The notes beneath the pieces are model-generated. The model was not told the DNA's origin and ran no database searches. It was given only the letters and a program-made list of their open reading frames with translations. From Nitrosopumilus oxyclinae (GTDB lineage Archaea; Thermoproteota; Nitrososphaeria; Nitrososphaerales; Nitrosopumilaceae), in NCBI RefSeq assembly GCF_013407165.1, contig NZ_CP026994.1, positions 682,001 to 746,000 on the forward strand: a stretch of DNA of 64,000 nucleotides. Reading direction: 5' to 3'. Made by a program: the position numbers and the translations under genes. This document shows, one piece after another, positions 8,701 through 19,205 of this stretch; the stretch's first letter is position 1; each line of letters starts with the position of its first letter.

Positions 8701-10316
8701 ATCTGCACCTCTAGTCTTTTTCTTTCATAGTATCTTTCAGGGTCTGCATAATAGTCCATTACGTTTGCAGATACTTCTTTGTGATCTCGAATATCATTTT
8801 TTACCATCCATTCTAATGCTAATCTTCTTTTTGTCAATTCATAATTGATTTTTTCTTCACTATCCCCATCTCGTTCTTTGAGTTTTCTAAAAATTACACT
8901 ATCTCCCATGTATTCATGAACATCTGTCTTTGGGTTCCACTTGAAAATCTCATGTGTTTTAATTTGACCTGTAGTTTCATCAACCCCGTCAATCTCTGAA
9001 ACTTGAATGATTCTTCTAAGTGATTTGTCTCCTACTCTAATTTTTAATTGAAGTGTTATCAAATCAAGACTGTTTGCGATTAGTGCCTTAGGTACATCCA
9101 TTGGAGATGATGTTAGTCTTGTCAGTGTTGCATCCACTGAATCTGCGTGAATTGATGAAAATCCTCCGTGACCTGTAGCCATTGCTTGAAACAATGTGTA
9201 AGCCTCTCTTCCTCTTGTTTCTCCAACAATTATGATATCTGGTCTTTGCCTTAGAGCTGCTCTGAGAAGATCAAATTGATTAATTTCTCCTACTTGTGTG
9301 TCTGTAAAGTTCTGCCTGGATACTGCCGGAATCCAGTTTTCATGAGGTAAATTTAGTTCTTGAGTATCTTCAATACTGACTACTTTTTCTCCTGGTCGGA
9401 TAAATGTGGCAAGTGCATTGAGTGCGGTAGTTTTTCCACTAGCAGTACCTCCTGCAACAAGCATAGTTGATTTTTTTTCTGCCAAATACCACATGTATGC
9501 TGCAATATCAATTGACATTGTTCCAAATTTTATCAAATCAATAACTGTAATTGGGTCTGCTCTGAATCTTCGTATTGTGAATGTACTTCCACGTTTTGTA
9601 ATTTCATGACCTAAAGTTAGATTAATTCTGCTTCCATTTGGTAATGATGCATCAATGATTGGGTCTGCCATAGAAACATGTTTTCCACAAATATATGCCA
9701 TTTTTCTTGAAAAATTATTTAATTCTACATCTTTTTCATATATGATGTTAGTTGGCATTGATTCATGCTCTCTATGCCAAATGTATATTGGAATATTTGT
9801 TCCATCACAACTAATTTCCTCTATCATATGATCACGCATTAATGGTTCTATCTTTCCAAGATAGACGAAATCTCTAACTGCAAAATAATTAATCTTTGCT
9901 ATGTTTTTTGGAGGAATTTTTAATCTGTATTTTTTAATCATGGATGTGATTTTCTTTTTTAATCTTCTTTCTGCATCTTTTTTTGATTTAATATCGTGCA
10001 ATGAAACAGTAAGTTCTGTCATTAGTAATTTTTTAATTATTTCAAAGGCCTTTTGATCACGCTCTGAGAGAACAGGTTCTATTACTTGATATCTTAATCC
10101 TCCTTTAGCTGTGGGATCTTTAATTATACCTGCATGAATCTCATTATTATCCCAATCTAGTTTTGAGAGCGTCATATATTTTGGAATTTTAAAATCTTCT
10201 TCTAATTCTTCTACAACTGTTTTAACCTGCTTTTTTTTGGGTTTGAAATCTAGTTTATTTGCAGGTTGTAATTTTTGCAATGCTGATAAACTATCTTTTA
10301 AAATACTAAATTTCAA
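8697..10316 (-). CDS. type II/IV secretion system ATPase (pilus assembly)
   Basis: The 539-aa protein is a GspE/FlaI/TadA-type ATPase. An N-terminal domain is followed by DGTNIPIYIWHRE (near residue 170), Walker A GGTASGKT (~290), an Asp box VSIEDTQEL, a Walker B-like DIIIVGETRGREA and a His box GFSSIHADS. It powers pilin polymerisation from the cytoplasmic face. The first ~100 residues are hydrophilic and Lys-rich. It heads the leftward operon with both F-domain proteins. A palindromic element plus TATA-like box lies 27-54 nt upstream and matches the pilin promoter. Confidence 0.92.
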   Translation of the reverse strand: MKFSILKDSLSALQKLQPANKLDFKPKKKQVKTVVEELEEDFKIPKYMTLSKLDWDNNEIHAGIIKDPTAKGGLRYQVIEPVLSERDQKAFEIIKKLLMTELTVSLHDIKSKKDAERRLKKKITSMIKKYRLKIPPKNIAKINYFAVRDFVYLGKIEPLMRDHMIEEISCDGTNIPIYIWHREHESMPTNIIYEKDVELNNFSRKMAYICGKHVSMADPIIDASLPNGSRINLTLGHEITKRGSTFTIRRFRADPITVIDLIKFGTMSIDIAAYMWYLAEKKSTMLVAGGTASGKTTALNALATFIRPGEKVVSIEDTQELNLPHENWIPAVSRQNFTDTQVGEINQFDLLRAALRQRPDIIIVGETRGREAYTLFQAMATGHGGFSSIHADSVDATLTRLTSSPMDVPKALIANSLDLITLQLKIRVGDKSLRRIIQVSEIDGVDETTGQIKTHEIFKWNPKTDVHEYMGDSVIFRKLKERDGDSEEKINYELTKRRLALEWMVKNDIRDHKEVSANVMDYYADPERYYERKRLEVQI

Positions 10317-10342
10317 TTTCAGTTTCTATGCGTAACCTATGT

Positions 10343-10370
10343 GTTTTAACGCATGTTCGTTCATTTGAAC
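10343..10370 (-). promoter_or_regulatory. shared palindrome plus TATA box, ATPase operon promoter
   Basis: GTTCATTTGAAC (10359-10370) is a perfect 12-bp palindrome. Reading leftward, a 9-nt gap and TTAAAAC (10349-10343) follow, and the ATPase ATG is 33 nt from the box start. The same order and spacing occur before the pilin (14720) and the Asp-rich protein (18141). An ATGCGT/ACGCAT inverted repeat (10328-10333, 10349-10354) overlaps the box. Confidence 0.55.
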
Positions 10371-10451
10371 AACATTTTCCTTTTACTCTAAACATTGCAT
10401 AGAATATCACCATGGCAAGTGTTCTATTCGTATCATATGAGGTAATTTCTC

Positions 10452-11615
10452 ATGTTTAGAAGAAAAATCTCTTCAAATGATGCACCATTGGATGTAAAAT
10501 CTGAGCACAAATTATCTGGTTTTGGTAATATATCATCAATTTTTAAAGGAAATTCTGATGATTCTACTGTTGAATCTAGCCCTGAAACCATTGTTGATGA
10601 AGATCTTATTTTATCGCTAGAGGCTGATGTAGTAAAACCTTCTACCAGTAAGGCTGTAAAGTTGATTCAAGAAGTTCAGAAACTAGAGGACCGTACCATC
10701 AAACCATTTGTAGATTACAATGAAGGTCTTTTGTTTTATCCAATTTTATCAAAAATAGGGGAAATGCAAGATAATGTTACATGTCTTGATGATTTAGTTT
10801 CTGATGGAATTTTAGAAAAAAAAGTATATGAAAAATTAATTGTGTGTCCTGTACATCCTGAAACTTTTTCATCTAGCATGCGTTTGTATTGTCCCAAATG
10901 CCATTCAATGAGTGTTGAAAAACTTAATCTCTTTGAACATAAAAAATGTGGTTATATTACTGAAAGTATCAATTTTGATTTTACAGACCCAGATAATTCC
11001 AATTGTCCTTCTTGTAAAAAAGAAATTAAAAATTTTGAAAAAGAAGTACGGGTTCCTGCAATGTGGTATCAATGTGATGATTGTGAGGAAAAATTTGATA
11101 ATGCTGTAATTAAATTACATTGCAGAAAACATGAACATGATTTTGATACAAATTCTGGCCAATTTATTACAACATTTAGTTATAAATTAAAAAATTCTGA
11201 AATTTCAATTAATTCTGATACAAATCAAATCAAAGATGAATTGTTAAAATTATTACAGGGATTTAATTTTGATGCCAAACTCAATATTTCAATTAAAGGA
11301 AAAAGTGGAAATATTCATGAAATCCCAATATATGCAAAAAGTAAAACTAGTGGGGAGTCGATTTTAATTTTTATCCGAAATCAACCAACCGGAGTTGATC
11401 AGTCTGACATGAATTCCATATTGGTTCCAAAATTAGACATTGATCCGACAAATACTCTACTAGTTACTGTCTCTGGAATTAATGATGGAATTGAAAGCCT
11501 TGCTCAGCACTATGGTATTAATCTAATTTCAGAACCTGATTTTTCTCAAATTCTTTCTCGCGTAGAAGAGTTTGTTTCTGAATGGTATTCAAAGAATGGT
11601 GGCAAAAGTGAGTAA
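10452..11615 (+). CDS. TackOD1-like zinc-binding protein in the pilus locus
   Basis: The 387-aa protein has a variable N-terminus of about 80 residues. A Cys/His-rich module follows at ~95-215: LLFYPILSKIGEM, CPVHPETF, YCPKCHSMSVEKLNLFEHKK, CGYI, CPSCKK, YQCDDCEE and CRKHEHDF. This resembles the thaumarchaeal output domain TackOD1, found at the end of archaeal signalling proteins. The ~170-residue C-terminal part looks like a restriction-endonuclease-like or receiver-like alpha/beta domain (IFIRNQPTGVDQ), but this is unsure. No receiver domain is attached. It overlaps the first pilin gene by 20 nt, so it may regulate or assist pilus production (inference). Confidence 0.6.
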   Translation: MFRRKISSNDAPLDVKSEHKLSGFGNISSIFKGNSDDSTVESSPETIVDEDLILSLEADVVKPSTSKAVKLIQEVQKLEDRTIKPFVDYNEGLLFYPILSKIGEMQDNVTCLDDLVSDGILEKKVYEKLIVCPVHPETFSSSMRLYCPKCHSMSVEKLNLFEHKKCGYITESINFDFTDPDNSNCPSCKKEIKNFEKEVRVPAMWYQCDDCEEKFDNAVIKLHCRKHEHDFDTNSGQFITTFSYKLKNSEISINSDTNQIKDELLKLLQGFNFDAKLNISIKGKSGNIHEIPIYAKSKTSGESILIFIRNQPTGVDQSDMNSILVPKLDIDPTNTLLVTVSGINDGIESLAQHYGINLISEPDFSQILSRVEEFVSEWYSKNGGKSE

Positions 11616-12129
11616 TGTCTTTTTTAAAATTCCAGTAAAAAATAGACGTGCTGTTAGTCAGGTTATGGGCAGCATTGTGATTTTAGGAATTGTAAGTTCC
11701 GTAGGCTCTGTGATATTGTTTAATGGTATGAATAGTATAAGCGCATTTACCTATGATTTGTCATTCCATGAAAAATCAAAAAATCAAATTCATCGTGAAG
11801 ATATAATTTTTGAACATGTACGATTTGAACCTAACACTGATGATATTTCAATAGATTTGGCAAATATTGGAACGGTTGAGTCCACAATTACAAATATTAC
11901 TATTTTAAAAATAGATACCCAAGAAATTATTGCAAATTGGGTGGATGTAGATGATTCTATTCAGGTAAAAAATAATCAAAAAATAACTCTTGATGGTTCT
12001 GATATAATTTTAACCACTGGAACTCAAACATGGAATGATCCATATTACCTTAATTCTGAATACAAAATTTCTCTTACTACTTCAAAAGGGAATTTCATTA
12101 CTACTGTTGCGTCGCCATTTAATACATGA
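11596..12129 (+). CDS. archaeal pilin-like protein
   Basis: The 177-aa protein carries a class III signal: basic KNRR followed by AVSQVMGSIVILGIVSSVGS, a hydrophobic helix. This is the archaeal type IV pilin N-terminal pattern, cleaved by a prepilin peptidase before the helix. The rest is beta-rich and hydrophilic. The frame is open to 11572, but ATG 11596 is the first standard start. It overlaps the end of the TackOD1-like gene and is followed 1 nt later by the next pilin, so it is part of an operon. Confidence 0.75.
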   Translation: MVAKVSNVFFKIPVKNRRAVSQVMGSIVILGIVSSVGSVILFNGMNSISAFTYDLSFHEKSKNQIHREDIIFEHVRFEPNTDDISIDLANIGTVESTITNITILKIDTQEIIANWVDVDDSIQVKNNQKITLDGSDIILTTGTQTWNDPYYLNSEYKISLTTSKGNFITTVASPFNT

Positions 12130-12130
12130 G

Positions 12131-12835
12131 ATGAAAATGAATTACAAGTTTACTTTCAATCCGAAATATAATAAGGAAAAAAATTCTCGTTTAAGAAATA
12201 GACGTGGAGTTGCTGATATTATTAGTACTATGATGTTGATGGCAGTTACTGTAACTGGAGCAAGTACTTTGACTTATTTTATGAATGATGCATTTGTCAC
12301 TGGAAATCTTGGAACTGTATCTACATTGGATTCTTCATCGCTCAATCTTTTACTTCTTGCATATGATACACGAGATTCTGTAAATCTGTTAACTCTGTTG
12401 GAAGTTGACAATCTAACTGATTCACACTTGTGTAGGGCATCATGTGTTTCAAATCCAGACACAATTCCTTCATCTGGTGGAACTGAGTTTATTGTATTAC
12501 AACTTCAAAACAACGGTCTTAATTCAATATTTTTAGAAAAAGTTATCATTAGCGGTACAACTCATTCTTGGGATTCTTCTACATCGGGGCTTGATTTGGA
12601 TTTATCAGTTGGTGAATTTCCTGCAGATGGCATGTTTTCAATTTTATCTACTGGAAGCAATCCTAACTTGCAGAGTGAAACATTTGAAATTCAAAATGGT
12701 CAAATTGTCAACGTTCTGGTAAAACTTGATTCATCTAGTCCTGATATCCAACTTAACAAAGGAATTCCAGTCTCTCTAAATACTGGTGGAATGCACCTTG
12801 TAGAATTTTTAATTGATAGTGGTGATGCACGATAA
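12131..12835 (+). CDS. archaeal pilin-like protein
   Basis: The 234-aa protein has a ~27-residue hydrophilic leader, then RNRRGVADIISTMMLMAVTV, a class III signal and helix. A long extracellular region follows with two cysteines close together (CRASC), possibly a disulphide. The open frame starts at 12035, but ATG 12131 gives the correct leader and sits just after the preceding stop. It probably assembles as a minor pilin or pseudopilin. Confidence 0.75.
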   Translation: MKMNYKFTFNPKYNKEKNSRLRNRRGVADIISTMMLMAVTVTGASTLTYFMNDAFVTGNLGTVSTLDSSSLNLLLLAYDTRDSVNLLTLLEVDNLTDSHLCRASCVSNPDTIPSSGGTEFIVLQLQNNGLNSIFLEKVIISGTTHSWDSSTSGLDLDLSVGEFPADGMFSILSTGSNPNLQSETFEIQNGQIVNVLVKLDSSSPDIQLNKGIPVSLNTGGMHLVEFLIDSGDAR

Positions 12836-12855
12836 ATTTTGAAAAATCATCATTA

Positions 12856-14619
12856 ATGCCTAAAAATAGGCGTGGATTGTCCTCTGTTGTTGGAGCATTA
12901 TTTTTTACCGTACTGATGATTGCAGGATTTTCTGTTTTGAGTTTGGCTTTGGATGCTCAAACAGATATTGTAACTACTCAAAGAATTGTTTCGGATTTAG
13001 AAATAAAAAAACAACAAGAGCAGTTTGGATTAATAGTTTCAACTGATGCAAATAACTTTCTTGATGTTGGTGTAAATAATTTTGGTCAGAATCCCGTTGA
13101 AATCTCTAGTATTTGGATAACAAACAAAACTTTGCCCACTCAACCTGTTAATCGCTATGATGTAAATTATGATGATGCATTTGTTCCATCTGGTTTTACG
13201 TCAAATGTTGTTGAGAATCAAATATTGCAAATGATTCCTGATACTTATGATATCAAGGTAATTTCTTCATTTGGAACAATTAAAGTTACAGAGTTAACTG
13301 TAGGAACAGGACCTAGTTCATCTGGGTTGCGTGCTGAACTCGTAACAGATCCCCCTGATGTAATTATTGGACAAAATGTTACAATAGCCATGGTTGTAAC
13401 AAATACAGGGAATTCATTAATTAAAAATGTTGAACCTGATACACTGTCCTTTGTTGGAACAGGTTCTGGTTCTGTTGTTGCATCTTCATCACATACTCCT
13501 CCAAGTGTTGATTTAGATAGTGGTGCATCTGTAATGTTTACTTGGGATTATCAGGTAACTGGTGCTAGTTCAGATCTTTTAACTTTTTCAGCAGTAGCAC
13601 GTGGTGATGATGTAATTCCTGATGATGTGTCTAGCAATGTTGTATCTGATGTTAGTATATTGAGATTGCCAACTGATGGTGGAAGTGGAGAAAATGATCC
13701 TGATATAATTAACGAGGAATTACTTGCACGTCCAAAGCTATTTCTGACAATTCCTTCATCTCAAGGAGATTCTGGTCAAAAAGCATTGTGGGGTGTAAAT
13801 ATTGCAAATCCTGTAAATGCTCCAATGGAGGTAACTAAATTATCATTAACTGCATTTTCTCCAGGGGCAAATAACAATGATAAATTATTTGCATCAAATT
13901 GTCAAGCTGAAAATATTTTCCCCACTGGAACTAACGATTGGGATTGTCCATCGGAAAACATCATAATGTGGCAAGATTTTACTAATCCCGTTACAATCCC
14001 TCCGAATTCCACAGAATCTTTCTTGGTTAAAGTATTGCCTGGCTCAATTGCTGGCCAAAATATTTTAGAATCTATTGTGGTCCAAGCATCTGTTTTTACC
14101 AATGTTGGCTCATTTGGAAAATCAGGATATCAAAGTACAATGTATGATGGAGCTGATGTTATTGGTAATGTTTATCTTTCAGATACTGTTAACTCTGTAC
14201 TTAGTACTGATATTCAATCTTCAAGAGTTGGCATTATCCCAAATTCTGTTGAAACATTTAACATTGTATTTGCTGACTTGGACACTGATGATAACACATT
14301 CATTGATTCTGGTGGAAAATTAATAATTAACATTCCTAAAGAATGGACTGACGTAACTATTCTTGGTGGTACTTCTGGTTTTGTGAGTACTCCTTCTGTT
14401 ACTGTATTTGGAGATGGTTCTACACAAATTATAGGAATAACTAGTTCTAATTTAGGTACATCATCAAATGTTGCAGATACAATTCAATTTAGTGCAAGGG
14501 CGCCAAATATAACAAATGATCAAATGTATGTAATGTATGTATTGGCTCAGGGTCAGACAGATAATAATTTCTCAGTAGGACCTTTATCTGAAATTGTCCT
14601 GCAAGTCGATGGCTCTTAA
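12856..14619 (+). CDS. large pilin-like surface protein with CARDB-like domains
   Basis: The 587-aa protein starts MPKNRRGLSSVVGALFFTVL, a class III pilin signal with its helix. Beta-sandwich regions follow, e.g. DPPDVIIGQNVTIAMVVTNT at ~170 and MWQDFTNPVTIPPNSTESFL at ~370. These resemble CARDB/adhesion-type domains. It is far longer than a structural pilin, so it may be a tip adhesin or minor subunit (inference). It lies 20 nt after the preceding pilin gene and ends 52 nt before the major-pilin promoter region. Confidence 0.75.
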   Translation: MPKNRRGLSSVVGALFFTVLMIAGFSVLSLALDAQTDIVTTQRIVSDLEIKKQQEQFGLIVSTDANNFLDVGVNNFGQNPVEISSIWITNKTLPTQPVNRYDVNYDDAFVPSGFTSNVVENQILQMIPDTYDIKVISSFGTIKVTELTVGTGPSSSGLRAELVTDPPDVIIGQNVTIAMVVTNTGNSLIKNVEPDTLSFVGTGSGSVVASSSHTPPSVDLDSGASVMFTWDYQVTGASSDLLTFSAVARGDDVIPDDVSSNVVSDVSILRLPTDGGSGENDPDIINEELLARPKLFLTIPSSQGDSGQKALWGVNIANPVNAPMEVTKLSLTAFSPGANNNDKLFASNCQAENIFPTGTNDWDCPSENIIMWQDFTNPVTIPPNSTESFLVKVLPGSIAGQNILESIVVQASVFTNVGSFGKSGYQSTMYDGADVIGNVYLSDTVNSVLSTDIQSSRVGIIPNSVETFNIVFADLDTDDNTFIDSGGKLIINIPKEWTDVTILGGTSGFVSTPSVTVFGDGSTQIIGITSSNLGTSSNVADTIQFSARAPNITNDQMYVMYVLAQGQTDNNFSVGPLSEIVLQVDGS

Positions 14620-14664
14620 TTTTTGTTCAAATTCAAAAACATACGTACAAACCAGTTAATTGTA

Positions 14665-14692
14665 GTCCATTTTGAACAAAGATCTCTTTAAC
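14665..14692 (+). promoter_or_regulatory. pilin promoter with half-site TTGAAC
   Basis: GTCCATTTTGAAC (14665-14677) is an imperfect copy of the GTTCA-TTGAAC palindrome. TTTAAC (14687-14692) follows after 9 nt, and the pilin ATG is 33 nt from the box start. The preceding TGTAGT also precedes the 18090 copy. Confidence 0.5.
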
Positions 14693-14719
14693 ATCTTTTT
14701 TAATTCTAAGAAATTCATA

Positions 14720-15301
14720 ATGACAAAACTACAGTCAAAAATGACTTCAAGAAGAGCAGTTGCTCCAGTAATCGCAACACTTCTTTTGGTAGCAATCGCA
14801 GTGGTTGGTGGAAGTATTGTCTTTGTGTTTTCACAAGGATTTTTCAGTTCTGCTCAAATCAGTGGTTCACCAAACATTGAATCTCTAAAATTCACAGGCT
14901 ATGATGCCTCAGATGGTACTACTCTAGCAAACCATGATGGTACCACATATCCTGCAACAAATACACCAGGAAATGGTCTTGTTGTAGGTGAACAAGTAGG
15001 AGTTTATGTACAAAGTAACAGTGTAGGTAAACTTACTCTAAGTGAAGTGAGAATTGGAGGTACAGTATACAACTATACTTCTGTTGATCCTGCCCCACAG
15101 GGTTCATTCAATGTTCTTACAAGAGGACCTAGTACAATACTAGGATCATCTTCTGCAGAAGTTCAACCTGGTCAACAGGTAACAGTAATCGCTACACTTG
15201 ATGAAAACATCAAGTCTGGAAGAGACACACAGTTCAAGTTAACAACTGCAAACGGTGCTGTCTTTGTTGGAACTGTTATCGCTGGTCAACAAAGTGGATA
15301 A
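14720..15301 (+). CDS. probable major archaeal pilin
   Basis: The 193-aa protein starts MTKLQSKMTSRRAVAPVIAT and continues LLLVAIAVVGGSIVFVF. This is a textbook archaeal type IV pilin or archaellin-like N-terminus with class III cleavage expected before AVAPV. The rest is Gly/Thr/Ser-rich and beta-structured. It has its own promoter, and its codon use looks less AT-biased than its neighbours, consistent with high expression (impression only). The frame is open to 14672, but the promoter spacing and signal fix ATG 14720. It is the best candidate for the filament subunit. Confidence 0.82.
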   Translation: MTKLQSKMTSRRAVAPVIATLLLVAIAVVGGSIVFVFSQGFFSSAQISGSPNIESLKFTGYDASDGTTLANHDGTTYPATNTPGNGLVVGEQVGVYVQSNSVGKLTLSEVRIGGTVYNYTSVDPAPQGSFNVLTRGPSTILGSSSAEVQPGQQVTVIATLDENIKSGRDTQFKLTTANGAVFVGTVIAGQQSG

Positions 15302-15350
15302 CTCCACCCTTTTTTCCTTTTTATGAAAAAAAATGGAGTGAAAAATAAAA

Positions 15351-18068
15351 ATGGAGAAAAAAATGAAAACAAAAAAACCAATCCTCTTCTTACTTGCTAC
15401 AATTCTATTATTTTCTGGAACTTTTAGTCCTGTTTCGGCACAAAATTTGGAGGCATTATCTGATTATTCGATAAAATTAGCAATATCTCCATCTCATTTG
15501 GAAAGTGGAGTTTCTGAGCACCATATAGGATATGTTTTTGTTCTAAGTAAATTTGGAGTCCCTATTACTTCATCTAATGATGTTCCAATCAGTCTAAGTT
15601 CTGACGATCCTTCTATTGCATATGTTCCAAACAAAATTGTTTTAAAGGCCAATGAAGAATTTGCATCGTTTCCTGTGACAACCAGTGAAAAATCCGGATC
15701 CACTACAATTACTGCTAACCTTGATGGTAAAATTACATTTCAAAAAATTGATGTTGGTACAGATGAAACCTATCTTCCCGATGATTTGATTTTAGAATTA
15801 AACCTTCCAACAAATAACATGCATGTGAATTCTAAAATGCCATTTACAGTTTTTCTAAAAACTAGCGATGGTGTTATAGTTCGTGCACCTAATGATGTTG
15901 ATATTTTGTTAGATTATGATGGACTTTTGGCAACCACTAATTCACAAATTCTAACTATTAATTCAGGTGATTATTATGCATGGGGTACTATCTCTGCCTA
16001 TGATAAAGTGGGAAATACTTTCATTCGTGCAATTCATGAAGATTCTGGTCTTGATGTAGCTAAAAGTATCCAAATTTCATCCACTCTTCCTACGTCATTA
16101 CAATTATCTATATTCCCAAAATTAATTCCTGCTGAGTTTGATAGAACTTTGAATATTTTTGTAAGCGTTGTTGATTCTGATGGCAATCCGACAAAAACTC
16201 CTAATGATATTCCACTGGATTTTTTCTCCAGTGAACAATATCCAATTGGTGAAAATCTTGATAAAATTAGCAAACAAGTAGAAAAACCCATGATAAAAAA
16301 GGATCAGTTTGGATACTTACTTCAGCAGAAATATAGTTTACAAAACTTACTTGCAAATGATATTTTAATTGGAGTTAGTTCTGAAGGATTTGGCACTGCC
16401 ACTGACACGTTTCGAACAATAGGGGAATCTATCGAAATGGATCAAAGAAATCGTCCAAGTGATAATAATTTTGATGATAAAAATTATGATACCACTGTAT
16501 CTGTTTTTGGTTTGAGTAAAATTCCTAGCAACGCTACAGCATTTTTTACATACCAATTATCGATGATTGAAGAAGACGGTGATGATGATGGGTTTAGACC
16601 TGATGGCAAAGAAATTCGAATCCATCCTGAATGTCTCCAAGAATCTGATGAGTCTAATGATGAGGATTCTGAAGAAATAACTCATAATACTGAATTATCT
16701 TCTGAAGATATTATTTTGTACAGTATAGATTGTTTAGAAGAAGATGAACTGTATCCTATTCAATCTAATGAAAATCAATACTCTGATGGATTTGTTCAAA
16801 AAATTAATGTAATATCAAGTGACGATCAGAAAGCTACTATTGTTGATGGAGGGAAAATCCTCAGCTCATATTCTTATGGGACATCTACAATTTCAACAGG
16901 CCAAAAAACTGGACCTGTAAAAATTTCTACATCCATTAATGGTGTAGGTACTGGTTCATTTACTACTGAAGTAATTAATACACTAGAACAAAAAGAAGTT
17001 AGATTATTTTCTCCTACTGGGTTTGATAATATAATTTTTGATCGTGATGGATTTTTTGATATGTTTTTAATTGCACTTGATGCAAAAGAACGACCAAAAA
17101 TTATGAAAGAGACAGGAAAATATTTGATAACTCCAACAAATGGATTAGTTGAGATAAAAAAAGATGATACTTTTACTTTTACACAATTACGAAGTGACTC
17201 ATTTAACATATCTGAATCAGAGACAAAAATTGTTCTAAATGTGGAGCCTATTGGGGAAAATGCTAATTTGAATTTGCAAGGAAGTGCTAATTTTATCACT
17301 CATCCTACATCTCAAATACAAATTTCAATACCTGTAGAAAAAATGAATGCTGATCATCAAGAAAATATCGGTATTGTACAACTGGTAGATCTGCAAGGAA
17401 ATCCTGTCATTCCCAAATTTGATATAAAATCAAAAATTACTTCTTCAAAAGACTCTGTAGTTCGGATTCTTGAAAATGTTATGATTCCTGCAGGTTCATC
17501 CTACACTAAATTTAACATTGAAACAACTGGTTCTGTAGGTAATGCTGTAATTTCTGCAAGTGCAAAGGGCGTGAATGGAACATCTATCTATGTTACTACT
17601 GCTTCCTCTCAATCACAATTAAAAATATTCACAGGAGGATTGGATTCTGAAATTCCTGTTGATAAACCCATTGAATTTAAATTATTTGTAGATGATGAAA
17701 ATGCAGATTCAGTATCTGGCGCTTCGATAAAAATCAGTGCAAATTCTGAGGATGCATTAATTACTCCAAATGTCGTTAGAACTGGTTCTGATGGCAGTGC
17801 AATTGTGAGTTTGACTGCATTGAAAGGTCCTGATATTTCATTTGAAATTATTGCAACTGCTGAAGGTTATGCTGAAGGAAAAGATTCCTTTACTGTGAAT
17901 GTTGATGCTCCTGAACCTGTATTTGACTCAATAGATTTGGACTTGCCTGAATGGATAATTTACATTGTAATTGGTGGAATCCTGATGGTTGGTGTTGTTG
18001 TCTTTATGTTCTTGAGAAAATCTAAAACTAATTTAGAAGAAGAATGGGAAGAAGAGGAAGAACTATAA
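15351..18068 (+). CDS. large membrane-anchored surface protein with Ig-like repeats
   Basis: The 905-aa protein has an N-terminal signal peptide (ILFLLATILLFSGTFSPVSA). A long beta-rich ectodomain with repeated Ig/bacterial-Ig-like segments follows (e.g. SEKSGSTTITANLDGKITFQ at ~110 and VRTGSDGSAIVSLTALKGPD at ~820). An Asp/Glu-rich insert lies near 430-480 (EDGDDDG, SDESNDEDSEE). It ends with a transmembrane helix (IIYIVIGGILMVGVVVFMFL) and a short acidic tail (EEEWEEEEEL). It is probably an S-layer-associated or adhesion protein. It lies 49 nt after the pilin gene, in the same orientation. Confidence 0.75.
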   Translation: MEKKMKTKKPILFLLATILLFSGTFSPVSAQNLEALSDYSIKLAISPSHLESGVSEHHIGYVFVLSKFGVPITSSNDVPISLSSDDPSIAYVPNKIVLKANEEFASFPVTTSEKSGSTTITANLDGKITFQKIDVGTDETYLPDDLILELNLPTNNMHVNSKMPFTVFLKTSDGVIVRAPNDVDILLDYDGLLATTNSQILTINSGDYYAWGTISAYDKVGNTFIRAIHEDSGLDVAKSIQISSTLPTSLQLSIFPKLIPAEFDRTLNIFVSVVDSDGNPTKTPNDIPLDFFSSEQYPIGENLDKISKQVEKPMIKKDQFGYLLQQKYSLQNLLANDILIGVSSEGFGTATDTFRTIGESIEMDQRNRPSDNNFDDKNYDTTVSVFGLSKIPSNATAFFTYQLSMIEEDGDDDGFRPDGKEIRIHPECLQESDESNDEDSEEITHNTELSSEDIILYSIDCLEEDELYPIQSNENQYSDGFVQKINVISSDDQKATIVDGGKILSSYSYGTSTISTGQKTGPVKISTSINGVGTGSFTTEVINTLEQKEVRLFSPTGFDNIIFDRDGFFDMFLIALDAKERPKIMKETGKYLITPTNGLVEIKKDDTFTFTQLRSDSFNISESETKIVLNVEPIGENANLNLQGSANFITHPTSQIQISIPVEKMNADHQENIGIVQLVDLQGNPVIPKFDIKSKITSSKDSVVRILENVMIPAGSSYTKFNIETTGSVGNAVISASAKGVNGTSIYVTTASSQSQLKIFTGGLDSEIPVDKPIEFKLFVDDENADSVSGASIKISANSEDALITPNVVRTGSDGSAIVSLTALKGPDISFEIIATAEGYAEGKDSFTVNVDAPEPVFDSIDLDLPEWIIYIVIGGILMVGVVVFMFLRKSKTNLEEEWEEEEEL

Positions 18069-18089
18069 TTATTTCAGAATCTGTAGTTT

Positions 18090-18118
18090 GTTCAATTGAA
18101 CATCTTTAATTTTAAAAT
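18090..18118 (+). promoter_or_regulatory. shared palindrome plus TATA box before Asp-rich gene
   Basis: GTTCAATTGAAC (18090-18101) is a perfect 12-bp palindrome. TTTTAAAAT starts 8 nt later, and the ATG at 18141 is 31 nt from the box start. TTTAA at 18105 is an alternative box. Confidence 0.55.
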
Positions 18119-18140
18119 CTAAAAACTCTTTGACTCATTA

Positions 18141-18908
<768 letters not shown>

Positions 18909-18917
18909 TAAATCATC

Positions 18918-19121
18918 TTATTTTCTTCTTCTTTTATCTCTACAAATACCACATAGATAATTTTTTTTAAAATGCTCTAATTCAATTTCAAATGCTTTGG
19001 TTTGAGAATATTCCTCTCCAGATATTATTCTGCCTGGTACTGATCTTTTACACTCTGTGCAATGAATTGGAACATTGAATTTTACTCTTTTTTCATCTTC
19101 TCCAATTTCACCTAGAATCAT
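18918..19121 (-). CDS. small zinc-ribbon protein
   Basis: The 67-aa protein has two CxxC-type knuckles, HCTECKR at ~20 and YLCGICRDKRRRK at the end, fitting a zinc ribbon. The basic tail could touch nucleic acid (inference). It converges on the Asp-rich gene with a 9-nt gap. No specific family is recognised. Confidence 0.65.
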   Translation of the reverse strand: MILGEIGEDEKRVKFNVPIHCTECKRSVPGRIISGEEYSQTKAFEIELEHFKKNYLCGICRDKRRRK

Positions 19122-19205
19122 GAATTTTCACCCTTGTTTTCATAATATAATCGTCAATTCCTCAAAACTCATCAATATTATAATGAAAACCTGATAGAAT
19201 AATTC

